This document shows, in pieces, positions 52,863 to 63,244 of a DNA stretch of 64,000 bases. How positions within the stretch are numbered: the stretch's first letter is position 1; each line of letters begins with the position of its first letter. Origin of the DNA: Peromyscus leucopus (lineage: Eukaryota > Chordata > Mammalia > Rodentia > Cricetidae); assembly GCF_004664715.2 (NCBI RefSeq), contig NC_051083.1, forward strand, positions 101,957,661 through 102,021,660, read 5' to 3'. The notes beneath the pieces were generated by a model that saw nothing but the letters and a program-made list of their open reading frames with translations, searched no databases and was not told the DNA's origin. The position numbers and the translations under genes are program-made.

Positions 52863-53469
52863 TGTTTAGTAAAGAAAGAACCTGAAGGGACAAATACTGT
52901 CATAATCCAGATGGCTGTTTTCCTCTCTCTTGCCTTTTATTTATTTGACAAGCAGCTATGACCCAGCGTTTAAAGAGTTAAACAAGCCTTTTCTCCTTCT
53001 ATTTTTCTCATGCCATTCTCCAGCCTACCTGGGGTTTCAAACTCAGTCAGTTTTGTTTTGGTTGGACATAATGTATCTCTTCAAAAGTATCATCTACCCG
53101 GAACCTCTAACATGCACCTAACATTCCTAAAGGAAGACTCCAGTCTATAATTTTCATACGCCCTTGTGTTTTATCCTTTTTGGACAGGCCCTCTCTAACA
53201 CTGAGTTTGTCTTTGTGTGTATTTTTTCTATAGCTGAAGCTGCTCACACAAAATAAACTGGTAAGTGTAAAATGAAATGCATTGCAATCAATCATAAAGA
53301 TGATCAAACATACCGTATCAGCCACAGCATGGCTGAACTGTTTGCATCTGTTAAACATGGTATTACTGTTAAGAGGGTTCAGGAGATTACTAACAGCATC
53401 CATTTGCATGTTATTTTGCAAATCATAAGCCACTCCACAGGCTGGGTCTGCATTTTAGCCATGAAGGAA
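52863..53469. other. No gene or recognised repeat
   Basis: Single-copy-looking DNA. The 108-codon antisense frame 53107-53433 has no recognisable domain. The part 53260-53470 contains octamer-like words (atttgcat, tttgcaaat) and even composition. Confidence 0.5.
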
Positions 53470-53550
53470 TAAAGCTTAAAGATGTAAATTGATTTGACAA
53501 ATATCACAACACTAATAAATGTCAGAATAGGCATTTCTACCTGGCATTTG
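53470..53550 (-). mobile_element. MIR-like fragment, minus strand
   Basis: gtaaattgatttgacaaata, tcacaacactaataaatgtc, and agaataggcatttctacc resemble the antisense MIR core. Short and decayed. Confidence 0.5.
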
Positions 53551-53935
53551 GTAATCTGTGAATACACAGATTAGATCAGAGACTAAAGTCCATAAGAACA
53601 TTGTAACTCAGGGCCAAGCACAGTGTCATTGCAAATGTTCAACAAATATTAACTGTGTATGTCTGAGTTCATTTTGAGGCTACCTAGCATAATAAAAATA
53701 AAAAAAAGGACTCCATGAAGCCATAATTTCCTATTAGCAAGTTTAAATACTGTTTATTGAATAAAGTTGCTTTGTTATGGAGGACATAACTGATCAGTTC
53801 CAAGGTCATATGGCTTACATGGAGCTGGGACACAGGGAAGGCCAAATCTATGTGCTTATTTAGCACTCTGTCCAACAGAAGTGACCCAAATTGGATGAAC
53901 GTTAACTGATTAAATGATAAGCTTTTAGGTTGGTT

Positions 53936-54620
53936 GGGTTTTGTTTTTTGTTTTTTGTTTTGTTTTGTTTTGTTTTTTGAGACAGGGATTCTTTGTGTAG
54001 CCTTGGCTGTTCTGGAACTAGCTCTGTAGACCAGGCTGATGTGGTGCTATTATGTTCCCCAAAATATTGTGCACCCTAATAAATTTATCTGGGATCAGAG
54101 ACAGAACAGCCACAATATTAAACATAGAAGTTAGGCAGTGGTAGCACACACCTTTAATCCTAGCATTCCAGAGGCAGAAATACTTCTGTTCAAGAATACA
54201 GCCAAGCATGGTGACTCACGCCTTTAATCCCAGAAAGCAAGCCTTTAATCCCAGGGAGTGGTGGTAGAAGGCAGAAAGGTATATAAGGCGTGAGGACCAG
54301 AAACTAGCAGCATTTGGCCTGGTTAAGCATTCAGGCTTTCGAGTAGCAGTTCAGCTGAGACCCATTCTGGTTGAGAACTCAGAGGCCTCTAGTCTGAGGA
54401 AACAAGACCAGCTGAGGATCCGGCAAGGTGAGATAGCTGTGGCTTGTTCTGCATCTGATCTACCAGCATTCACCCCAATAACCGGCCTCAGGTTTGATTT
54501 TATTAATAAGAATTGTTAAGATTTCTGCTACAGGCTGACCTCAAACTCATAGAGATCCACCTGCTTCTGCCTCCTGAGTGCTGAGATTAAAGTCTTGTAC
54601 CACCACTGACTGGCTGATAT
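53936..54620 (-). mobile_element. B1 SINE split by a solo LTR
   Basis: The left part (53936-54039) carries a (TTTTG)n tail, gagacagggattctttgtgt, ttctggaactagctctgtag and accaggctga. The right part (54533-54620) gives ggctgacctcaaactcatag, agatccacctgcttctgcct and tgagattaaagtcttgtacc. The repeated ggctga is the LTR target duplication, so the B1 predates the LTR. Confidence 0.93.
54040..54532 (+). mobile_element. Solo LTR, family A (ERV2-like), inside a B1
   Basis: Starts TGTGGTGCTATTATGTTCCC and ends AAGATTTCTGCTACA, 493 bp. The perfect 6-bp duplication ggctga lies at 54034-54039 and 54533-54538. U3 carries three B1-like cctttaatcc(t/c)a blocks (54150, 54221 and 54243) before the ggtatataaggcgtgagg TATA box (about 54280). 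No internal sequence, so a solo LTR. Confidence 0.95.
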
Positions 54621-54919
54621 TGCTTTTTTAAAGTATGAAGTTAAATATACATACAGAGCTTGTGTTGCACTATAAAGGCACAAACTCTACAATAACCCAA
54701 GTCAAAGACAAGATATGGAAACTGTCACTCAGAGCAACTCTCCACCAAAGATCATATGTCTAATATATATATTAAAAATAAAATGGCTTCATGGACTCCT
54801 TTTTTATTTTTATTTTATTATGTATATATATCCTATGCATAAACTCTCACTATTGAGAATAACATGTGACCATTAATGAAATATAAAATATTTCATACTC
54901 ACATCACCCCTATTTAAAA
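54621..54919. other. No gene or recognised repeat
   Basis: AT-rich spacer. Confidence 0.5.
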
Positions 54920-55133
54920 TATTTCATTTTATTCTATATGTGTGGGTGTTTATTTTGCCAACATGTATGTCTGTGCACCACTCATGTGCCTGTTGCCTGT
55001 GGAGGCCAGGAAAGGATGTTTGATCTCCTGGAACTAGAGTTACAGACTGTTGTGAGCTGTCATGTGGGTGTAGGGCATCAAACATCTAGAAGATCAGCCA
55101 GCGCTCTTAACCACTGAGCCTTTTATCCAGCTC
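54920..55133 (-). mobile_element. B3 SINE, minus strand
   Basis: ttctatatgtgtgggtgttt, attttgccaacatgtatgtc, gttgcctgtggaggccagga, gatctcctggaactagagtt, and gctcttaaccactgagcctt. The head ends atccagctccca. Confidence 0.87.
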
Positions 55134-55219
55134 CCACTCCTTCTATTTTATTGAAAAGTGATTCAAACCACACAGCTGCTACACCACAGTGAAAGCTAAG
55201 CCTGTAGCCATTCATTAGT

Positions 55220-55252
55220 GTGCGCACACGCGCGCGCGCACACACACGCGTT
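55220..55252. repeat. Alternating purine-pyrimidine (CG/CA) tract
   Basis: gtgtgcgcacacgcgcgcgc followed by gcacacacacgcg. A strict alternation with many CpG steps is a typical Z-DNA-prone sequence, and CpGs retained in this otherwise CpG-poor region suggest it is young. Confidence 0.92.
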
Positions 55253-56504
55253 TCTGCCTCATAGAATCCCTTTGTTGCTAATGGAGGGCTCTGCTTTCCC
55301 TCTTTTTTTGGGGGGGGTGTCTTTTATAGATCCTTACAAAGGAAAAGGGAGGCAGGGAAGTAAGAAAGGAAGATGTGACAATAGAAGCAATGTCTAGAGT
55401 GACACAATCTCTGCAATAGGGTCATGACGAGGAATGTGGGATACCACTGCAGGCTGGGAAATGCAAGTCACAGCTTTTCCCCTTCACCCTCCAAAAGGGA
55501 CCTAAGTAGCATTATCACCATCTGGACTTCATCTGACTGAGACATCTGTCACTTTTGTCATATTCAGACCTGGAAGGAAAGATATCTCCATCATTTTAAC
55601 CTACTACATATGTAGTAAATCGTTACAGCAGCAACGGGAAACTAAAACAGCACTATTTGTTATTCTGTTTGTACTTTTATTTCCTTACACCAGGGCCTGC
55701 TTCTTCTTTAAGTGAGTTTAGTCCCTGAAATTAAATATAAGGACATAGCGTTCAGATAGTTTTGCAATGAAAAAAAAAATCATTTTACTTATTAATGTTC
55801 TCCATAAGATTTCAGTCAAACCATAATTAATTAAAGAAAGAAATAACATATTCATTTGATGTGTAAGAAAAACACAGTCCAAGAATGTAATTATTGTTCT
55901 TCCCTGCTGCAAAGGCTCTGGGCATGAATTTGTTAAATCTGAAGCAGTAACTCTTGCTTGTAAGGACTCCCATCTTAATCACAGGAGAAGAAGTTAAAAT
56001 CCACCATGAAGTGTGGTAATACTTTTATATAAAGCACGGAGGATGTTAGATGAGAACTAGCCTCAGACAATTTCAAAAAAGATCCATATCTGCATCTGAG
56101 CTGCCCATGTTGATTTAGAAATGTAGCCACATTTGCCTCGAATTTTCTTTGGAATAACCAATCAGTTCCCACTAGAGACTGCCTCCTAGTGGTCCTACCC
56201 TGTTTACCAACCCTGATCACCAACTGGCCCCTGCTTTATGAATTTACAAAATATGAAATATCCCACTACAACTTGTATTGACTATATCTGGTACCCAAAG
56301 CCAACTGAAACAGTCCATTCCCTTCATATATTGATTCATCATGTTCATCCTTTTCAACCTTGTTGTTCCTAGGTTCAAGTCTCTGTTAAGCTAGACCTTC
56401 TATGTATGTATCCCTAGATTGGACTATCAGGAATAATTTACTTGTTTATATATTGGCATACGTTATTCATGCACAGTAATAGGTTTCATTAAGAACTAAA
56501 GGCT
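55253..56504. other. No gene or recognised repeat
   Basis: About 1.25 kb of single-copy-looking DNA with an 8-G run (55310-55317). Frames at 55718-55912 and 55975-56223 (64 and 82 codons) have no domain. Confidence 0.5.
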
Positions 56505-56645
56505 AGATGTGGTGGCTAGCATCTGTAATCCCATCTCTGAGGAGGCTGAGGCAGGATTGGTAAAAGTCCAAAGTCAGCCTGGGATATTACTGAGTTTAAA
56601 ATCAGACTGGGATATATAGTAAATCCTGTCTCAAATTAAACACAA
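56505..56645 (+). mobile_element. Old B1-like (proto-B1) SINE
   Basis: ggctagatgtggtggctagc, atctgtaatcccatctctga, ggaggctgaggcaggattgg, gtccaaagtcagcctgggat, and aatcctgtctcaaattaaac. The gaggaggctgaggcagga wording is closer to 7SL RNA than that of young B1s. A gagtttaaaatcagactggg segment repeats part of the centre. Confidence 0.7.
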
Positions 56646-57499
56646 AAAGACCTATTTGCATAAGCATTTGGGTTTTGTTGTTAGATTCAAAAGCCAGCTC
56701 TTCCAATCAAATGCAGAAGTCTTAAAAAAAAAATTAAGTTCCCAGAGCCTCATAGTGTAGCTGCAAAAATTGAGAGCACAGAATATCAATTATAATTATA
56801 TAATTTATATTTACATTATAATTATATAATTTATAATTTGCAGCTGTTGCTGTAAATAAAGGAAAAAATACCTTCCCCAAATTACTTTCTAGAGGTCTTA
56901 TAAACCAAGTGAACTTGAAGAGCTTCTCTTCTACTAGACACATAGAGAATAAAAGACAAAAATATATCCAAAACTTACTTTGGAAAGAATTTTGATTCTG
57001 CTTATGACAAAGGGCTAGACCTAATCTTCTGTCATTTTTAAAATATAGACTAAAATGTAGACAGAACAAAAAACACAAAATAACTTGTCATATATGAAGT
57101 AGTAGACAATATAGATTGGCCACTCTTCTTCTAGAAGAAGGACACAGTAAGACAAACCCATCAAGTCTGAAGGTTAGTTCCGATAAGTCTTTGGCTGAAT
57201 AAGAATACATTCATACATAAGGTAAAACTTAGAAGCCATGAAAGGAATGACTACAGAAAGAAATAAGTTAGATCATTTGAGAGCTCACATCTAGTTGAAA
57301 AAATTCTTTCTCATTAGTTAGCAGTGACCAGGAACTATTTTCACTAATGGGACAGATGGTATACATACACACACACACACACACATACTCACACACCTAG
57401 AAAATATCTTTAATGAGTTTATTTGTAGAGTGGACAAGGCTAGGGATATGCTTCAAGATGCATACATAATAACATCCAAAACACAAAAGCAAAGAAAAT
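56646..57499. other. No gene or recognised repeat
   Basis: AT-rich, with a duplicated attataattatataatttat block (56788-56848) and a short (AC)n tract (57367-57386). The 114-codon antisense frame 56734-57078 has no recognisable domain. Confidence 0.5.
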
Positions 57500-57625
57500 T
57501 ATGGCCTCCATGGATACAGTATGCATATACATACGCACTGCATGCATATGGTACATAGATACACATACATACAGGCAGAACACTAATACACATGAAATAC
57601 AAATAGATTTTTTTAAAGAAAAAAA
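57500..57625 (+). mobile_element. B3 SINE, 5'-truncated
   Basis: The 3' half only: tatggcctccatggatacag, tatgcatatacatacgcact, acatacaggcagaacactaa, and acaaatagatttttttaaag. Confidence 0.72.
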
Positions 57626-57639
57626 CAAATTCTGCTGAG

Positions 57640-57918
57640 GCTGCCAGGAAAAAAGGACCACTTAAATATTGCTGGTATGACTGGAAATCACTATAAAGGC
57701 TCCTCAAGTAGGAAAACTGCAATTTCCATATGGTCCAGCTATACTGCTTCTGGGCATATACCCCCCAAAAAACCAAAGTCAGCATACTATAGAGGTACTT
57801 ATGCACTCTAATATTTATTGAGGTATTATTCACAATACATAAGTTGTGGGATCATTATTGGTGCTCAACAATAGATGAATAATTAAAGTGTGATATATAT
57901 AAAATGGAGTATTTAGGC
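57640..57918 (+). mobile_element. L1 3' ORF2 fragment, plus strand
   Basis: ctcctcaagtaggaaaactg, catatggtccagctatactg, cttctgggcatatacccccc, gcactctaatatttattgag, and aaatggagtatttaggcatc match the distal end of L1 ORF2. Frame-broken. Confidence 0.83.
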
Positions 57919-57927
57919 ATCAAGAAG

Positions 57928-58046
57928 AGGGGTGGGAATATAGCTCAGTAGTACAGTACTTGTTTCATACATGTAAGGCCCTAATGTTCAATTTCCAACA
58001 TTGAAACAAAACAACAAAATAAAAAAAAATAAATAAAAAAAAAACT
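57928..58046 (+). mobile_element. ID-like SINE
   Basis: ggggtgggaatatagctcag, tagtacagtacttgtttcat, acatgtaaggccctaatgtt, caatttccaac, followed by an A-rich tail. The gctcagtggtagagcgcttg-type head is that of the tRNA-Ala-derived ID family (the BC1 relatives). Its A and B boxes are partly decayed. Confidence 0.82.
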
Positions 58047-58129
58047 ATGCAGGCTGTTCACATGAAACCAAACAAGCTATGCCCAGGAAGGCAAACATTG
58101 TACTTCTTTTCCCATACACAGAATATAGA

Positions 58130-58342
58130 CTTAAAAATATTTATTTTTATGTGTATGGTAATTTTGCCTGCATGTATGTCTATGCACCATGTGTGTGGAA
58201 GTGCCAATGGAGGCCAGAAAAAGGTGTTGTGATTTCCCTGGAACTAGATTTACAGACAGTTGTTAATTCCTTTGTGAGTGCTTGGCATTTAACCTTGTTC
58301 TCCTGGAAGAACAACAAGTACTATTAACCAGCTCCAGCTCCA
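58130..58342 (-). mobile_element. B3 SINE, minus strand
   Basis: aaaaatatttatttttatgt, gtaattttgcctgcatgtat, gtgccaatggaggccagaaa, ccctggaactagatttacag, and ttctcctggaagaacaacaa. Complete with a decayed head. Confidence 0.87.
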
Positions 58343-58555
58343 GGATATACTTTTACAAAGAAAATGTTGAAAGAATGGGTAAGGGAGTTATTTGAAAAGA
58401 GAAAGTGGACACACAGGAAGATCCGTGGGACAGGTGAAGGTAGTGGGGACTGACTAAGATAAAGTGTATGATAAACATGCCTAGAGTGACGCAATGAAAC
58501 CCATTTTTATATAATGAACACATACTAAAAACAAAATAGAATAATGACAAACACC

Positions 58556-59216
58556 ATCAAGAATGAAGGAGAAAATGAAATCTTAGGCATTTTTGGTAGG
58601 AATATAAATGAAGGCAGGCATTATGGAAAACATTACAGAGATTCCTGAAAACCAAGCTTTAAAACTACCATATGATCCAGGTATGTTCCTCCTTATGATC
58701 CAGCTATGTTCTCTCCTGTATGTGTGTTGGGGGTATATTTTTTACTGGAATACATTCACTCCACAAAACAATGCATAGATGAAAGAATCAACATTATGAT
58801 ACCCCAGAGAAACCTTCACACCCATGTTCAGTGCTACTCTAGTCACAATAGTTGTGACATGGAATCAGCCTCAACACCAAATGGTGGGTGAAAGAGTAAG
58901 GAAAGTGGGGAATTTGACACAATTTTAAAGACAAGAAAAATACTGTCATTTGCAGGAAAATGGATAGAACTGGAGATCAGACTCACCAAGATAAGGCTGT
59001 ATGTTTTTTCTTGTGTGGAACCTGGAAAATAATACATGAAAATAGAAAATAGAGAGAGGCAAATGTGGGTAATAGATAAATACAGTCAAATTATTATTAT
59101 ATATGTATGAAAATGTCATAACCAAGCCCATTACTTTGTATAATGAATGTGTGCTCGTAACAATACAAGAATTCCTATAATTAACATGTAAAAATAAATG
59201 GACAAAAAGGTATATC
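58556..59216 (+). mobile_element. L1 3' end, plus strand
   Basis: Distal ORF2 and 3' UTR: tatggaaaacattacagaga, taccatatgatccaggtatg, actctagtcacaatagttgt, gacatggaatcagcctcaac, gtcatttgcaggaaaatgga, and tagaactggagatcagactc. Short duplication of atgatccag(c/g)tatgttc (58673 and 58697). Decayed. Confidence 0.8.
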
Positions 59217-59272
59217 ATATTAAAAACGATCTAAAGAAAGTAGTAGAAACAGTATTGATTTCAGAATGAATT

Positions 59273-59480
59273 TAAATTTTAAGAGTATGGTTGTTTCGCC
59301 TGCATATATGTCTGCATCAATTACATACCTGGTACCAACAGAGGCCAGGAGAAGGTGTCAAGTTCCTTGAGAATGAAGTTACAGAAGGTTGTGAGCTGCC
59401 ATGTGGGTGCTGGAAATTGAACCCAGGTCCTCTGGGAGAACAACAGTGCTCTTAACTGCTGAGCTATCTCTCCAGCCCAC
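59273..59480 (-). mobile_element. B3 SINE, minus strand
   Basis: tatggttgtttcgcctgcat, ggtaccaacagaggccagga, aagttacagaaggttgtgag, ctgccatgtgggtgctggaa, and aactgctgagctatctctcc with agcccac. Complete. Confidence 0.9.
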
Positions 59481-59499
59481 AGAATGACAAAGAGAGCTA

Positions 59500-60250
59500 T
59501 TAGGGGGCAAATTAGAAGATCTAGGAAAAATATACTGATTGCAATAAAATACAGATTCCTAAAGGATGGGGAGTGCCAGGAAATTTTTTTTGATAGAAAT
59601 GCAAAATGGAAAACAACACTGGGAGATCAGCAATCCTTATATAAGATTAAAGATATAATCCAGAAGTCATACTTCTTGGAGTTTATGCAAAGGGAGTTGA
59701 GAACATACATCTATAAAACTTGTGTGCAGATGTTCATAGCAGTTTAACTCAGAGCTGCCCAAACATGAAAGCAATGATGACTTTATTAAATACCATAATT
59801 GGATAAACTGTGTCATATGCAGAAAATAGAATATTAATCAGTGATAAAAGAGCTATAAATTCATGAAAAAACAGAGAAATTTATAAAGAGCATATTACTA
59901 AGTGAAAAAGCAGCATTCTGAAGACAGTCTGTATTGTGTGATTCTTATGACCTGACACTCTGGAGAAGGCAAACACTTGAGACAATTTGAATGCAGGGCT
60001 TTTGTCTGAATGGCAGCAAAAAATACTGTGTTACTATCCTGATGGATAATGCCATTATACTGTTGTTTCGTAGAATGCAAAACACCTTTTGAGTAGTCAT
60101 GGTGTATAAACGTAGGTTAATACATTTTGATAAATTCAAAACTCTGGCAAGAGATGCTGATAAGGGGACAGAGCATTCGGGTATGGAGACAAGGGGTGTA
60201 TTAAAAATTTCTATGCCTCCTTTTTAATTCTGCTATGTAACTGAAATGTC
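59500..60250 (+). mobile_element. Old L1 3' end, plus strand
   Basis: aatccagaagtcatacttct, tggagtttatgcaaagggag, cagatgttcatagcagttta, actcagagctgcccaaacat, and aatagaatattaatcagtga match the distal ORF2 region of an old L1. The 3' part (59900-60250) fits an L1M-like untranslated region. An 87-codon frame at 59484-59747 is part of this element and is not a host gene. Confidence 0.7.
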
Positions 60251-60465
60251 TCCAAAATGTGAAGTTAAAAGACAGAGTGAATGCTAACATACAATGAAAG
60301 AATAATTATATAATTATAGATGATTAAGAAACACTTCTTGCCAATAAATTCAAGTTACATGAAGTGGACCCATTCTCCAAATGATACTAATGAAAAGTGA
60401 CACAAAATAAATAAACTATATGAATAATACCATTTTCAAAAATTAAATTCACAATTGAAATCTTT

Positions 60466-60605
60466 TAGCTGGGCATTGGTGGTTCACACGTTTAATCCTG
60501 GCACTTGGGAGGCAGAGGTAGGTGGGTCTCTGAGTTCAAGGCCAGCCTGGAGTTCCAGGACAGCCAGGGCTGTTACACAGATAACCTCTGTCACATAAAA
60601 CAAAC
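60466..60605 (+). mobile_element. B1 SINE
   Basis: gctgggcattggtggttcac, acgtttaatcctggcacttg, ggaggcagaggtaggtgggt, gttcaaggccagcctggagt, and tccaggacagccagggctgt. The ggacagccagggct block is the older, Mus-like B1 variant, and the centre is shortened. Confidence 0.88.
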
Positions 60606-60609
60606 AAGC

Positions 60610-61010
60610 ACACACATAGAAAACCTCAATATCATGTGACTTCACTGGCAAATTCTATGAAATATTTATGAAATAAGTAATATAAATATTATCCAAATAT
60701 TTTCAGAAAATAGAAGAAACAAAAGTCTTCAAACTATACTGTGAGGGGAGCTTACACATCCCTGTCTGAAAATACATGCTAAGATATTTCAAAAAAGGAA
60801 GGAGATTCACTAATATCCTTCAATAGCACAGAATGATTTAACAGATACTTGTGAATGGAACCCAGTGAAATGTAAAGGAACTTGTCACATGAACTGGGGC
60901 TTATCCTAAGAGCAGAAGGCTGGTTCACTAATTTGCCATATGAAGAAACAAACTAAAAAAGATATGACCATATTAACAGATACAAAAATAATTTAAACTA
61001 TCATCTCACT
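60610..61010 (+). mobile_element. Old L1 mid-ORF2 fragment, plus strand
   Basis: cttcactggcaaattctatg, gaactggggcttatcctaag, gctggttcactaatttgcca, and ccatattaacagatacaaaa follow the L1 ORF2 segment around the RT palm and downstream. Heavily decayed. Confidence 0.65.
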
Positions 61011-61654
61011 AGAAAAGGAAACTCCCCAACATTCAAGAGGACTTGTAAATCTAGGCACAGAAACTGGTAGGGTAACTGCAGATCTTCACCTCTTCCTCCT
61101 CCCTTCCAAATCCAACATCCCAATCTCAACCTGAGCTCTGTAGCAGACTATCTACTGTGGCCTCTTCCCACTATCTGACTCATAGTGGACTACACAGACC
61201 CTGGTGGAATACCCTGCTTTCTTCTCTCTTAGGGAACCCCTCAGTCCCATCTCCTAACCCATCCCCACTCCTAGGAGTCAGCTCCCAATACCTAGAAACA
61301 TATTATACCTTTAATGCCCAGGGGCCACACCAAGCAGAGGCCCAGAAGAATTGCCTAATGTGCAAGACACAGATACCAAACTCCTAAGAACCAAAGAGGG
61401 CAACATAAACCAAGAAACAAAACACTCAGACAACAAAAATAAGACTAGATGTCAGCACCTAGAATTATAGTCTTCCAAAACCCAGGCGCCTATTTGCCAG
61501 TATAAAAACACAATCAATTACATCCAGGACAGTATGTCTCCACTAACACCCTACCACAGCAAGTCTGGAGGATTCCAGCATAGCTGAAGCACAAGACAGA
61601 GACTGTCACTTAGCCTTTGTGGATATGATAGAGATCCTTAAAGAGGAAGTTACT

Positions 61655-61827
61655 GGGCCGGGTGGTGGTGGCGCACGCCTTTAATCCCAGCACTCGGGAG
61701 GCAGAGGCAGGCGGATCTCTGTGAGTTCGAGGCCAGCCTGGTCTCCAAAGCGAGTTCCAGGAAAGGCGCAAAGCTACACAGAGAAACCCTGTCTCGAAAA
61801 ACCAAAAAAAAAAAAAAAAAAAAAAAA
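61655..61827 (+). mobile_element. B1 SINE, youngest copy, perfect target duplication
   Basis: Full-length plus-strand B1 from gggccgggtggtggtggcgc through tctccaaagcgagttccagg, aaaggcgcaaagctacacag and ctgtctcgaaaaacc to a 24-A tail. Intact CpGs. The 14-bp duplication aagaggaagttact is perfect (61641-61654 and 61826-61839). The best representative of the local B1 subfamily. Confidence 0.97.
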
Positions 61828-62017
61828 GAGGAAGTTACTAAATCCCTTCAGAAATCTATGAAAACACGAACCAACAGTGAAGCAAAGGATAAACAGACTG
61901 CAAACCACAGCTCCAGGGATGCTAGCTAGGAAGAAATGAATAAAACTCTCCAAGACCTGAAAGTGGAAATAGAATCAATAAAGAAAACCCAAACTGAGGA
62001 AAATCTGGAAATGAAAG

Positions 62018-62518
62018 TGCTGTGGGATGTTCTGTATATCCCGTGGGAGCCGGTTCTCGGTTCCTCGTGGCTTTACCCAGCAGGTCCGCATAGAGGATGA
62101 TTAGGACCATGGGCCTGAGTGCATGTGTCTGAGGTGGTCTGCACTTGGCTGTGCTGGGGGATGGTCTGTATGTCAAGTTGTTCTGATTGGTCAATAAATA
62201 AAACCTGATTGGCTGTGGCTAGGCAGGAAGTATAGGCGGGACTAACAGAGAGGAGAAATAAAAGAACAGGAAGGCAGAAGGAGTCACTGCCAGCCACCAC
62301 CAGGACAAGGAAGATGTAAAGTACCGGTAAGCCATGAGATTTGTAGAAATGGATTAATTTAAGCTATAAGAACAGTTAGTAAGAAGCCTGCCACAGCTGT
62401 ACAGTTTGTAAGCCATATAAGTCTCTGTGTTTACTTGGTTGGATCTGAGCAGCTGTGGGACTGGCAGGAGAGAGAGATTTGTCCTGACTGTGGGCAAGGC
62501 AGGAAAACTCGAGCAACA
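62018..62518 (+). mobile_element. Solo LTR, family B (ERV2-like), inside L1 ORF1
   Basis: Starts TGCTGTGGGATGTTCTGTAT and ends AAAACTCGAGCAACA, 501 bp. Flanks tgaaag (62012-62017) and tgaaaa (62519-62524) match at five of six positions. The first 20 bp are repeated in altered form at about 62152 (tgctgggggatggtctgtat), so U3 carries an extra block of about 130 bp compared with the copy at 22125. Confidence 0.92.
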
Positions 62519-62551
62519 TGAAAATCAATAGAATCAATAAAGAAAACCCAT

Positions 62552-62662
62552 CGGGAGGCAGAGCCAGGTGGATCTCTGTGAGTTCGAGGCCAGCCTGGGC
62601 TACCAAGTGAGTTCCAGGAAAGGCGCAAAGCTACACAGAGAAACCCTGTCTCAAAAAACAAA
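62552..62662 (+). mobile_element. B1 SINE, 5'-truncated
   Basis: Begins inside the element at tcgggaggcagagccaggtg and runs through gttcgaggccagcctgggct, accaagtgagttccaggaaa, ggcgcaaagctacacagaga to ccctgtctcaaaaaac. The L1 text aagaaaaccca is repeated on both sides (62540 and 62809) as its target duplication. Confidence 0.92.
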
Positions 62663-62812
<150 letters not shown>

Positions 62813-63048
62813 AAAACCCAAACTGAGGGAAATCTGGAAATGAAAAGCTTAGGAACTGGAACAAGAACCTCAGTGTCAAGCCTCACAAACACATGGAAGA
62901 GAGAATCTCATAACCTCTGTCAAAAAAAAAATGTTAAATCTAAAATCCTCCTGGCATAAAACATCCAGGAAATTTGAGATACCATGAAAAGATAAAATCT
63001 AAGGAGAATAGAAAGGGAAGGAGAAGAATTCCAGGTCAAAGGTACAGG

Positions 63049-63049
<1 letters not shown>

Positions 63050-63101
<52 letters not shown>

Positions 63102-63126
63102 TTTATATATATATATATAAACTTTT
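63050..63126. repeat. (AT)n tract and 30-bp perfect palindrome
   Basis: About 47 bp of AT units, followed at 63097-63126 by aaaagtttatatata and its exact reverse complement, a perfect 30-bp inverted repeat with no spacer. Cruciform formation is possible (inference). Confidence 0.95.
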
Positions 63127-63220
63127 TCTGTAAACCAGGCTGACCTTGAACCCACAGAGAGCTACCTGCCTCTGCCCCCCAAGTGCTGGGATTAAAGGTG
63201 TGTGCCACCATTGCTCGGCA
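63127..63220 (-). mobile_element. B1 SINE, promoter-end part
   Basis: taaaccaggctgaccttgaa, cccacagagagctacctgcc, tctgccccccaagtgctggg, and attaaaggtgtgtgccacca. The 3' half is absent. Confidence 0.87.
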
Positions 63221-63244
63221 TATTTTCTTTCTTTTTTTTAAATA

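Noticed and set aside
59484..59747. 87-codon frame with plausible amino acid composition
   Set aside because: It lies within an old L1 3' segment and has no homologue I recognise outside L1.
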